This document shows, piece by piece, positions 11,555 to 23,800 of a stretch of 64,000 bases of DNA (the first letter of the stretch is position 1; each line of letters opens with the position of its first letter). The DNA comes from Anthonomus grandis grandis (Eukaryota; Arthropoda; Insecta; Coleoptera; Curculionidae), in contig NC_065551.1 of NCBI RefSeq assembly GCF_022605725.1, positions 1,922,001-1,986,000 of the forward strand, written 5' to 3'. Below the pieces are notes generated by a model. The model made no database searches. It was not told where the DNA came from and saw only the letters and a program-made list of their open reading frames with translations. The position numbers and the translations under genes were made by a program.

Positions 11555-12636
11555 TTAAATAAAAGGCTCAAATAAACCGCCTTCTTCCGCTAAACAAAAA
11601 CTTAACCTATCGTAAAAGCTATTTCGCACCTCCAAAAGAGTTTCAGGTAAAATGGAATTGGCACCTTCGAGAATTTTATTTCCCATCTCCTCTGAATATG
11701 TTGGCCTACTAAATTCATGCTTGTAAATGGTCTGCTTAAGGTAACCCCACAGATAAAAGTCATTTGGAGACAAATCTGGAGATCTAGGAGGCCATTTAAT
11801 ATCACCAGTTCCACTAATAAGGCGGTTAGGAAAAGTATTTGTTAAAAATTCTTTTACTCTAGCCACGTTATGAGCAGGACGGCGATCTTGCTGAAAATAA
11901 ACCGATCCCAGGTCTACATTAGGTAGGATTTGAATGGCAGGAAGAACTCAGTTTTGCAGCAACTCAAAGTACTTTTGGGCGTTTAAAGTGCCATCAATAA
12001 AAAATGGCCCTATAACATTGTCGCCCAAAATACCTGCCCAAACATTCAATTTCTGAGGATACTGGGTGCGAAACTGACAACTTCTGTGCTCGTTTTCCTG
12101 AGACCAATAACAAACATTGGAAGGATTGTGTTTGCCATGTAATAGAAAAGAAGATTCATCAGAAAAAAAAATATTTTTTTTTTAAATATTCGTTTTCATT
12201 TGCCTTTTCCATCATGGTTTCACAAAATTCCATTCTTCGCCACTGGTCTTCAGGAATTATTTCCTGAGTTTTTGAATACTTGAAACATTTGTACCCATAT
12301 TTTTTCCAGATACGAGCAACAGTTTTATTGCTCATTCCCAGTTCCTCTCCAACACTTCTTCACAAGTTCTAGGGTACTGCAAACCATTTCTTCCCGCCGT
12401 TTTATATCCTGGACCACTTCAACAAGTGGTTCTTGACGTTTTGTGTGGCATTTTTTACAATCTTGAAGACAAAAAGATGTCTCAAAATTTGTAACCACAT
12501 TTAAAACCGTTTTTGCACAAGGAATCGGTCTATTCTCAAATGTCACTGAAAACAAATCTCTACATTGTACTGCTGAATTGCTTCCATAAAACCATTTAAT
12601 TAATTGAACTCTTTCGGAAGGGGTATAAACAGCCAT
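11555..12636 (-). pseudogene. Mariner-like DDD transposase (second family member)
   Basis: The antisense gene starts at the ATG at 12636 (MAVYTPSERVQLIKWFYGSN) and ends FEPFI at 11555. Visible parts are an N-terminal helix-turn-helix (12636-12330), a central segment containing the second Asp in a QQD motif in another frame (about 11890), and WPPRSPDLSPNDFYLWGYLK with the third Asp near 11765. The spacing between the second and third Asp is again 36 residues. Frameshifts near 11870, 12180 and 12330 break it. I could not find matching terminal repeats, so the limits of this element are unknown. It shares its C-terminal signature with the genes at 6860 and 19438. Confidence 0.7.
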
Positions 12637-13164
12637 AGTGAAAAAAACACGAAAGTAACGCTCAAAAATTATTAATGCAACGTGCAGTAACACACCAAAG
12701 TGAGGTCTGCAGACTCCCGGTTCAAAAAATAAAAACGAAAAATTCCGCGGCCTGCAAGCCGCAATCAAGCGGTGTTGCCATTATTTTGGGTAATACGTAG
12801 CTCACGATAACACGATCTGTAAGAATCAAAATATAGATGATTTTATGAGGGTTTGTAATTATAAAGGGTTTATATAGAAAAAATATATTATTCTGTCAAC
12901 AACTCAATATATTATTCTATTATAAACAACACAGACGGACAATTCACAATAATTCGGTTTTGAGGAACTGAACCAAATACCTTTAAATAAAGATGGTGAT
13001 ACATTATTCACGTATTAAATAAGGAGAAAGATACATCGCCTGTTTCAGACGATATACCCAAGCGTCGTTTACAAATCGTCAAAAACTAGGCAATCCGCTA
13101 TACTCACACGTCAAATGTCAACTTCATTACCGTTATTTAATATATTTTTTGTTGACAACACTAA
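12637..13164. other. Non-coding sequence
   Basis: The 5' flank of the mariner-like gene plus AT-rich filler. No gene or repeat recognised. Confidence 0.4.
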
Positions 13165-13305
13165 AAATTTTCAGAGTGACCAACATCAAAAGGACACAAC
13201 CACTATGAAAATGGCGGCCACCATGCAGTGGTCATTTTTGGGTATCGTGGCCATATGCATTAGCAGTCCAGGTATATTTTTAAGTTCGTGGGTGACAAAG
13301 ACGCT
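13165..13305 (-). repeat. Right arm of the older TIR element
   Basis: Inverted match to 6166-6203 joined to 8790-8905 (TTTTCAGAGTGACCAACATC through TCCAGGTATA and TTCGTGGGTGAC). The open frame 13115-13327 across it is therefore repeat-derived and not an exon. Confidence 0.6.
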
Positions 13306-13864
13306 GTCCAATGAACTGTCGAAATAATTCATAAGAAAAACACGTGCGGAGAGGGAAACCAATCAATCACAAGCGTTCAGGTTCATAATGGCTGACCCCT
13401 ATTATACAAGAAGTAGAGGAGTAGAAGTAGGAATGTAGAAGATGAACGTAATGTTGCCAGATTTACTAAACATGATCCATTTTTTGGACAAACATTTAAT
13501 TGTACCATATTTAATGGTAAAACAATTGCGTATTAAAGCTAAAATGGAATAACTATTTAGATTATAATTCTTAACATTTTACCCTCTATATCTTGTGATT
13601 GTAAAAAATCTTATATTGCATATTATTAGAAAATAAGTCCCGCACAATTACGTTTTGAGGTTAAACGTGGCAACGTCGAATATTTTGGCCCACATTCCTG
13701 CCGCTGTTTCAGATCCACTTGCCAGACTTTACATATTTATATACAAATCCTAGGCTCAACCCCACCCAACTACAGTACGTTACTTATATTATAGTATTCA
13801 CCAATTTTCAGCTCTCACTGTAACATAGTACTCGTCTATGGTAATATAGTGTTTAAAAATAAAT
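13306..13864. other. Non-coding sequence
   Basis: No gene, repeat or motif recognised. Confidence 0.35.
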
Positions 13865-14107
13865 TTTTCAGGTATTATTTTAAAACACTATAAACAACAA
13901 TATGGTCAATATTTCACAAAGAAACAAAGGAAAGTTCAATATAATCGCGATAATCGCAATAATCGATCAAATTAGTTTGAGCTTTTTTACGAAAGTAAAC
14001 AACCAGCCAACAAACGCAAAAAAAGCGGGAAAATTCGTGTCGTTATTTTTGTCATTCACGTCAATGACGTCAAACGAACGGAATCGGGTGCTTTTTAGTG
14101 GCGTCTC
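13865..14107 (+). repeat. Right arm of the 240-bp inverted repeat (partner 731-978)
   Basis: See 731-978. The two arms face each other across about 13 kb. The three bases next to each outer end (ACG) agree, which would be compatible with a 3-bp duplication, but three bases alone are weak evidence. Confidence 0.6.
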
Positions 14108-14796
14108 ACGCATCTGGCATACAGATCAGTCTCCTTACCTCTGGTCTTCTTGAAATACTGGTATGACTATGACAAAATAAAATGTCATTTAACTTTTATA
14201 AACAAGTAGGGCTGGGTAGTTATAACGATCTTTTGTTTAGCTTTCAAGCAAAATACATTAAGTACATCTACACTACTAAAAAGTAGCACCACTAATAAAG
14301 ATATAATAAATTGAGAAGTTTGTATAATATAGTTATTTAAGGAGAAAAAGTCTTATTCACTTCATATGGTTATTTGCACTCTATAACTACGCTACTGACA
14401 AATAATAGTTTTTTTAAGCCAAGTTCCACAGAAAATCCATGAAATCAAATATACTAAGACCAAATTTTTTTTTAAATTTCTGCATTTTCCTTACGCCGTG
14501 TTTCTCTAAACCTTTTAACTGCACAATTTCCTATTTTAAAAATTATTGCCCGGGATGTACGCCTATGAGCCGACACAGATTTTCAACACACTGGTTTCAT
14601 TTCATACCTTAATAATTAATAGTTATTTACTAATTTATTAAATACATTAATAAGAATAAGAATCATTCTAAAACCCTAAACTGGTTAAAACCTTAAGTTA
14701 ATTATAATAAATAATAAAATGACCTGAACGGAATGAAACTAGTTTGACGTCTGAGCAAGCGCGCCGTAGGATTAAAATTAAAATCAAAATCAAAAC

Positions 14797-14898
14797 ATGG
14801 AGGGTGTCGGTGCGTACGGTGGTGGCAAAGCAGGGGGTGCATTTGATCCGATTTCTTTCGTTCAAAGGCCTGCGGTTATTTTAAGGGCTGTCTGTTGG
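14797..14898 (+). CDS. Syngr: Synaptogyrin exon 1
   Basis: 34 codons ending AVCW, donor GTAAGC, phase 0. It encodes the Gly-rich N terminus and the first half of transmembrane segment 1. The open frame continues into the intron but loses family similarity at the donor. Confidence 0.93.
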
Positions 14899-17800
14899 GT
14901 AAGCAACAATAAATTATATTTAATTTCGTGTTTTTGGCACTATCGAAGGTTCAAAATTAAGGGTAAAATTAAAATCCAGCCAATCGATCCTCTCCCAAGG
15001 TGGCCCTCAGGAGGGGGTGGTATTGATTTTTGGGATTTCAAATGGGTCACTAATCGTCGTTTATCCTGGCCTTTGGTTTGGCCCCAATTTTGTCTCAATC
15101 AACATTCCTCTTTTATTATATCATTCAACCATATAAAATGCCTTTAACAAAATATTTGTTTTAAATTTAATTGAAATACAAAACTGTTATCTTTACAGTA
15201 ACCCCTAATAAAAACTAAAAGTAAATAGGTTTTTATGACCTCAAATTAGCTCATATAAATAAACCATCTATTATTTCTTTATTTATGTTTTTTTTATTAT
15301 TTAATTAAATGTACATTGTTTATGTAAGGGGCTCAAAAGTATTAGTTATTTATAATAATAATAATGTCCTTTATTTGCCAACAAAATCATATACAGGATG
15401 ACAAAGCAACATCATACAAAGGAGGATCTAGCTCTCATAGGATACATTAATTTTTCTTATCCAGAATTCATAGAGGCAATAGCCTTACATAAACAAAATA
15501 ACAACATTTTAAATAAATATTCTAAATATCTAACATAAATTACAATTATTATCTAAAAGTAAAATTATAAAAACATTTAAGCTGCAACCAGTGGTAAACA
15601 GCTTTTTTAAATTTGGACTATAGCAATGCTAGGACAATGCTTCTAATATGAGCAGATAGCATTCTATAAGCCCTAATGGCCATATAATGAGAACCTCTTT
15701 CATAGTAAGCTGAATTATGCAACGGAATGTGGATATCGCTTCTATGTCATGTAATCATAGTCACATTCCTCAGCAATCATTGCCCTATTCTCAACAAACA
15801 AATGATTGTGTTCTTTCATGAATACTCATGTTTTACTTTTTTCTTCTTATCTTTTTTTTTCTCTTAGGTTTAGTGTTATTGTTGTGCAATTATTTTAATA
15901 TGTTTTTTGTTTGTTTTTTTTTCCTGTTATAGGCTTTACATGTAATTACTATTACCCGATTTATAGTGTTTGTAAAGTTTTTTGAATAAATAAATAAATA
16001 AACAGTGATAAGATTAAAAAAAAATAATAACATTATGGAAGAAAAGCATTAGGGAAGGGTGAGTATTTTTAGTTTGCTGAAGTAAGGTCTACAGGAAGTT
16101 CTGTAGGTCAGGCCCAATAAACAACAAATGATATGCATTCGCTTTCTAAATATATCTAGAGCTCCTCTTGCTGATCCACAGAAACAGATACCATATAGTA
16201 AGATTGACTGTACCTGTCCAAAATAAAATAGGTGAAGAGATACCTCAGACACTGCACAAGCTAGCTAATCTGGAATAAAGATTTATAATATGTTTCTCCC
16301 AATTTAAATTGGGGTCAATGTGTATTCCTAAGAATTTAATACTATTGGCTACATACACACCAGACCACACAAGTAGAGATTCTGGGACAACAGTGGCCTA
16401 CGAAAAAATTAATCAACCCTGTTTTACTAGAGTTCAAAGACAACTTACTGTCCCATATAAAAATCCCATTTGATTGCCATATAATTAAAACTTAATATGT
16501 GTAGCAAAAGTACCTGCAGCAAACCAGTACTAAACAATTTAAAAAAAAATATTAACAACTAGACATATTTATTTAGATCTCATTCTGTTCTATAAAATTG
16601 TAAATTCCTTGACTGATACACCAGAGCTTTAGGTGCTGTTGGATTTGATGTACTTCAAAGGGTGCTTAGTGTTCAGTCTCTTTTTAATGAATCACATTTC
16701 AGCACAAACTATTTATTTGTTTATTTATCCAGGGGTCAAGTCCAATATAAAATTTTTTTAAATCTAAGGATTAAAATTAAATCAAATAGACCCAACCCAC
16801 TATGAACTACATAATTTGCTTAGCTAAAGAAACAATACACTAGTAGGTATTTATGGAACTCAAAGAAAAATATCCATATAATAAAAAATAGACATTTTCC
16901 ATATCATATTTATTTATTTATTTATTTATTTATTCATTGGTCAACAACAACCCCATTATAAAACAAAGAAATTCAAATACAAAATAATATTTTAGCCTAG
17001 CACCCAATTTAACACTTCATAACAAAAATAATACAGTCAACATGTTATGTTGCTACATTCGAACAAGTAATATAAACTATTAAAACAATAACAAATAACA
17101 ATCCATATTAGCCCAATATTTGAATAAAATTAACAATAAATAAAAATATAGCAAATTATTTACTATTAATTAAGATCCAACATTAACCAATAGCGATTCA
17201 CTAATCCACAACAGGGCTAACAACCAGGTTATGGAAATAACAAAAAAATTATAATAATAATAGAAATAATAATATTATTGACACTAATAGATCTTTGAAC
17301 ACTGAAATTAGATTAAACTTTTAATTTGCCTCTTAAAACTAGGTAAAGCAATGCCCAATATTTCAACTTCATTAAAATTAATAAATTTAAGTGTCTGTTT
17401 AGTCTGTGGGATGCATAATTAGTGCTATGAAATGGTAGTGGGAATAATCTAATATGCGTAAAACTCCTAGATTGTATATTGAAAGATATTGCACCAAGGA
17501 GTTCAGGACAGTTTAACTGACCATTTATTTATTTTTATTATACAAGACCACCAAATCAGCGTAAACTCTCCTTTGCCACAGCATTGATAAGTTCAACAAC
17601 CTCCGAGCATCATCATAAATGTGATCGTTGGGAATCCTCATACCAAACTGATATAAACAAAATCAAATAAATTTATTTTGGACCCTTTCTAGGTCAGTAC
17701 AACAATTTGTGTAAAAAGGGGACCATATCATTGATGCATATTCCAACTGTGACACAACAAGAGACATTTATATATCCTTTTACAGGTCTCAACAGAAAAT

Positions 17801-20800
17801 TCCCTGCAATTATGCAAAACAAAGCCTAAAACTTTTGAGGAGTTAAGAACCAGATTAGTTATATGAGTGTTAAAGTATAGGTGCTCATCAAACCAAGATC
17901 CTTAATAAGATTACATGACTAAAGAGAAACACCCTCTATATTGTAAAATAAGTCAAACCTTTTATGTTTCTTGTAGAAACTAATAAACTTAGATTTACTC
18001 ACATTAGGAAGCAGTTCAATGGCAATACACCTATTGATTGAGCATATCTAAGTCACCTCTGTAATAAAACTTGATCAGAAGAAGAAACTATCTCCCTATA
18101 AACATGACATTGTCAGCAAAAAACAAAAAGAATCTGTTCCCAAAGCACTTATTAATATCATTTATAAAAATAATAAATAGTAATATCTATAACCTTTTAA
18201 GTACATATTAGTAGCCAACAGTAATCTTAAGTAATAACTATACTTCTAATAAACAATAATTAGCTAAGCTTAACCTAAAGAGTGGAGCTATCCCAAAATA
18301 ATAGCCCTAGCTGAAGACTTTTATTTAAAGAAGTACCGAAAAAGTCAAGATCTATTGCAAATCTATTCACTGTAGAAGCTATTCTGTAAATAGGATGTTC
18401 TGCAATATGGAGAATATGGAGAAGCACCTGACTTCATGTTGTGTAAGAGGATACATGTATAAAGAAAAGATACAAACACTCTGGACTTCTAACAATACCA
18501 TTCAGGACTTTAAATTCAAAGCAAACATCAAAGAACTGCCTTCTGGTTGATAAAGAGCTAATACTCAAGTATGATATGGTGTCAAAACAGGTATTCCGAA
18601 TTCAAGAGCATATCTTGCAAACCTGATAAACATGCGCTGAACAATTTCAATCCTCTCAATGTAAATGAGAAAATAAGGTGACCAAATTGTATTGGAAAAT
18701 TCAAGAAGAGATCTCACTAGGTAAATATACCGGGTGGTGCGTCGCCGAGCGGAACATAGGAAATCCCATGTAAATTTTAAGGGGGTCAAATATTGGCTTC
18801 CCCGTACATTTTACAGAAAAAATGTAAGATAATTTTTTGAAGAGACGAATCTGGCAAACTTTCGTACAAAGTTTCAAAAAATTTTAATAAGCGAATCTTG
18901 AATTATTCAATTAAATGTAATTGCAAAATTACCAAATTTTCGGTTCAGGTAAGCCAGACACCAGCCACCAGCAAACAATTTGTTATAAGGCTTTGTCAAA
19001 TCTGATGTACAGCCGAGTACAAGAAATGTTTTTTTTTTCGTTTTATCAATCTCACAACCATACATTCAAAGTAAGACACATTAACATTACTTTTTTATCT
19101 AAACTTTTATTTAATATAACAATGAAGTTAAACCAATGATGATTATTAAAAAAATAATTTTATCATACTTAAAATTTAATTAAACCAATAGCAGTATCTG
19201 AAATATTTTCAATTTATTTTCCCATCAAGCTTATCTGGTCCATTTCAACCAATAAACCTATTGTTAGTAAATTCAAGTCCAAAGAAATTGCAATAAATAA
19301 TTGTAAATGTTTAACTCAGAAGATCGAAAATAGATCTGAAAAAAGAGACACAGAACTCTTAATATTTTACTAAGTGTGGAAAAATAAAATAAAATACAAT
19401 AACTTTTTTAAAAATAATAGAGAATTACATAAAAATATCAATTAATCAAATGTTCAAACAACCCCCCATTAACAGCTAAACAATATCCTAACCGATCATA
19501 AAATTCATTTTTAACGTTACTAAGTTGATATCGGGAAATTTTATTACATTCTAACGAAATAACGTTTTGTAACTGGTTTAGATTCTCAAATTTTACACTT
19601 TTATAAATGACACTTTTTAAATGACCCCACAAAAAGAAGTCATTCGGTGAAAGATCAGGTGACCTGGCTGGCCAAAGTATCCGTGGACCAATAATATTGC
19701 CATTAAAAGCATTTTTTCAAGCACTCTCTAACCATATGGGCATTATGGGCCAAGCAACCACATCCATTTAGTACCAGATCATTTGATCTTCCTGAACAAC
19801 TTCTTCCAAGGCGGGTCCAATTTGATTTTGAAATAAGTCCAAAGAGGTTTCAGCTGTTAGGCTATAGTCCATAAAAAAGGGTCCAATGATATGGTGTCCG
19901 ATAATTACCACGAATACATTTGTTTTTTGGGGATATTGTGTCCAAGTATGAACAAAGGGATGTTCATTTTCTTGGCTCCAATACCGGCAATTCTGAACAT
20001 TTGGTTCATTGTTGAGGGTAAATGTACCTTCATCAGTAAAACAAATATTTCTTAAAAAAATTTTCCATCATTTCAAAACAAAATGCCATTTTTCGCTCTT
20101 CATCTCCTTCCTGCAGCTCTTGATGTTTTTCGAATTTATACGAATAATATTTGTGTTTTTTTAAAGTGCGAAATACCGTTGTATGTAGTTTATTTACCTC
20201 TTGCCCAAGAACCCTCGTACTAACCATCTTGTTTTCCTCCACAATCAGTAGAATATTAAGATCTCTGTTCTCTCTTTCTTCGGCTCTATTTTCGATATCC
20301 TGAGTTGAACATTTACATTATTTATTACGGTACCTTTGGACTCGGAACTTATTGACAATACGTTTAATAGTTGAAATGGAAGGAATGGGCTTGCTGGAGA
20401 AATAAACTGAAAACATTTCAGATACTGCTCTAAAATTGTTTCCCGCATAATGCCACTTAATTATGGCTAATTTTTGGTCGATTGAATAATTCATACTTGT
20501 TTTCAAATATCGACTGTCACTGATTTATTGACACTTTTCCTCACGTTAGTGACAATATTCATTTTACTGGTGCCCGTTTGGTTTTACCTGAACCAAAAAT
20601 TTGGTAATTTTGCAATTACATTTAATTGAATAATTCAAGATTCGCTTATTAAAATTTTTTGAAACTTTGCACAAGGGTTTGCCAGATTGGTCTCTTCAAA
20701 AAGTACATAAATTTTACATTTTTTCTATAATATGTACAGGGAAGCCAATAATTGACCCCCTTAAAATTTACATGGGTTTTCCTATGTTCCGCTCGGCGAC

Positions 20801-23800
20801 GCACCATCCGGTATATGTATGCTATAATTAGTCTATTTATTGTCAAATGGTAATGCCGTAAATAAATAGATATAAAATAGTTCCTTTACTTTCATTGCAT
20901 AAATTAATAAATGTTGAAAAATGAAATAGGTTTGCTAGACAACTAACAACAATAGAAATGTCTTTGAAAATCCTTCTTTTTACAATAAGAGTTTCTGTAC
21001 TTTTGTTCGATAGTTTTTTTAAATCTAAAAATCTAAATTGCTTATATTTTTCAGCTTTTCTCTATAATTGTCTTTGGGTGCATTTCATCTCAAGGTTGGC
21101 AGCCAGTTGACAAGAAACTAGTCTGTCTTTACAATGGAGATGCAGATGCATGCAACTATGGGGTGGGAATTAGTGTCATAGCATTCCTTGCCAGCATGGC
21201 ATTCTTGGTGGGAGAGTATCTTTTCGAACAAATGTCTTCTGTAAAGACTAGAAAGCATTATGTGCTAGTCGACTTGGTATTTTCAGGTAAGCCCTAAGAT
21301 TTTCTGTTTTTTCATAAATTCTGAGCAAAAAATATAATTGCATAATTTATAAAAAGAATGAAACACTAATTATGGTAAAATTTAATTTAAAATTGTTTTA
21401 ATTATAGCATTCTGGGCTTTTCTTTATTTTGTTGGATTCTGGTATCTGTGCAACCAATGGGCAAAGTCCAATGACCCACCAAGTGGAATTGGAGTTAGCA
21501 ATGTTAGGGCAGCCATAGCCTTTTCGTTCTTCTCTATCTTTGCATGGGTAAGTCTAAGCCTTTAGATATTTTTTAGTATAGTATGTTTACAACATTCTTC
21601 AATTCTCCTCATACTATTGAACACATAAAATTTCAAAGTTAAGGTTAATTGTAAATAAACAAGGTTAAATGGTTAATTATATTTGTTATGTAGGTTGGCT
21701 GATTGACCGGCCCGTAAAGTTCTGTAACCTCTGTAACAAAACAAACTTTTTGAAGTGTTTTTTATGTCATGATACACATAGAGGATGTTGAAAAAAATGG
21801 TTGTTGCATCTTTTTTGTGACACATCAGTAGGATCAAATTGTTAAGTAAGATATCCTTATACAAACTTACCTTGGTTATTAATCCTATGTACGATAAAAT
21901 TATAAAAGAAGGGACTTTTCACAATTTTTTATGCTAAATTTTTGCACTTTTCTTTTACTATATTTTATTTATTGATTTATTTAATTCAACGGTAACACTA
22001 TTTTTATAATATATATTATAATCTAAAAGTAAATAATTTTTGCATTAAGATGGTAAAATGCATACAAAGACTTAATTTAAGAACATTAAAATTTAAGAGA
22101 CTCAATAAATTCGGAGCATCAATCATCAAGCCATTAATTAATTCATACAGAAACACAAAATTTTGCTGCCAATGAAGGGATTTCCAATAAAATACACCTC
22201 TGGTCATAGGTCAACTTAGAAATATCCAAATGTACAGGGTGGCCCAAATTCGACTTTCATCATTGGGATCTTGGAAACCGTAAGAGATACAATTATGGTC
22301 GTTTAAATTATGGCAAAGTTGCTAAATTTGCTACATAACAAAATGCCGTTTAAAATTTTGAAAAATTTCGGATAGTTCCGAAGATATCCGGAAAAAACCG
22401 AAATCTGGACAAATCTTTTTTATTTTTTTATGACGTTATTTAAAATCGTGTAATAAAGTAAATAACACTTTGTTAAGGGCACTTTTCCTCCTCTACAAGA
22501 TGACGTTTTCAGAATTAAAATACGACGTTTCGTTTTTGAGATACCATCATCAACTTTTTATTTTTTTTAAATGCCAGCTTATTGGTAATAATTACTTTTG
22601 AAATACAAATCTTTCCGTGCAATTTGATATGGTTAGTTTTTAAATTGGTTCATAAATAGGCACAAAGGAAGAAAAAAACTAAGTCACATAAATAAACGAA
22701 TTTAATTAATAAAAAGCTTTCAATTGACATATTGAAAAGTGCAATTTTTGTCCTATGGTTGGAACCTTTGGTGTGATGCTCAAATTACGAGACAGTTTTA
22801 CCACTAACCAAAACTTTTTATTTTAAATCTCGACACGTGTTTCGCTAACGATGTTAGCATCTTCGGGAGAAGATTAGAACTAAACTAAAACTACTTACAA
22901 ATCGTCTTATATACTAATGATGTAACTAATAAAGCGAAAAAAGCAATGAAGCATGGCCAAACAAATCTTAAACAATAACTTTGGATCAAATGTTATTTAT
23001 TGGCTAAGACTGGCTTAACTTCTTATCTAGCAGCTTTTCTGTGCCATCTGGCGTTCCTCAGGGGTCACATGTTCCGTTGCTTTTTACAATCTGTGTTAGG
23101 CCTACCGCACACTGGCAACTTTTTAATCTCGGCGATTAAATAGTTTAGTCACTAAAAATTATTGCAAATCTATTTACAACGCCCAATGATGACTGAATAG
23201 TTGCTCCGCAACCTCAGTCGAAATGGATTTCCTAGAAACAGCGTGCGTTTGTGCTTTGATTTTAAAAAAACGTCGTCAAGAAGGAAAGCGAAAATTTTGG
23301 GTCCATCCTCTGATAAGTAAAAGACTTCTAGATGGGCAATTTTATAAATTGTTCAGCGCTTTGAGGGAACATCCAAATAAATTTTTTAATTATTTCCGTA
23401 TGAGTATACGAAGCTTTGATGAGCTTCTGGTGTTGATAGGTCCTCATATTTCATACCAGAATACACAATTACGAATGGCTGTGCCGCCACAGGAAAGATT
23501 GGCCGTAACTCTAAGGTAAGAAAAAAACTCATTTTATCGAAAAATATTTATTACGAAGAAATATATTAGTATTATAAGCATTTAATGTAATTCAAGCAGA
23601 GACGACATTTCTGACTCATCATCAATTTGCTGTTGGGACGTATTTGCATAAACCTGTACCTGTCCTGCGGAAAAGTCCTGAAATATATTGTGCTGCAGTA
23701 TAGCTTGGATTGCGATTGCTGCTTTGTATAACATTGTTATAACCTTCTTGGTGGTAGGAATATGTTGGCGAGTGCAAAGAACTATTTCTATCATCTCCAT

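Noticed and set aside
13115..13327. Open frame beginning MSTSLPLFNIFFVDNTKN, with a signal-like hydrophobic stretch, as an upstream exon of synaptogyrin
   Set aside because: The sequence is an arm of an inverted repeat that matches 6166-6203 plus 8790-8905, and synaptogyrin has its normal N terminus at 14797.
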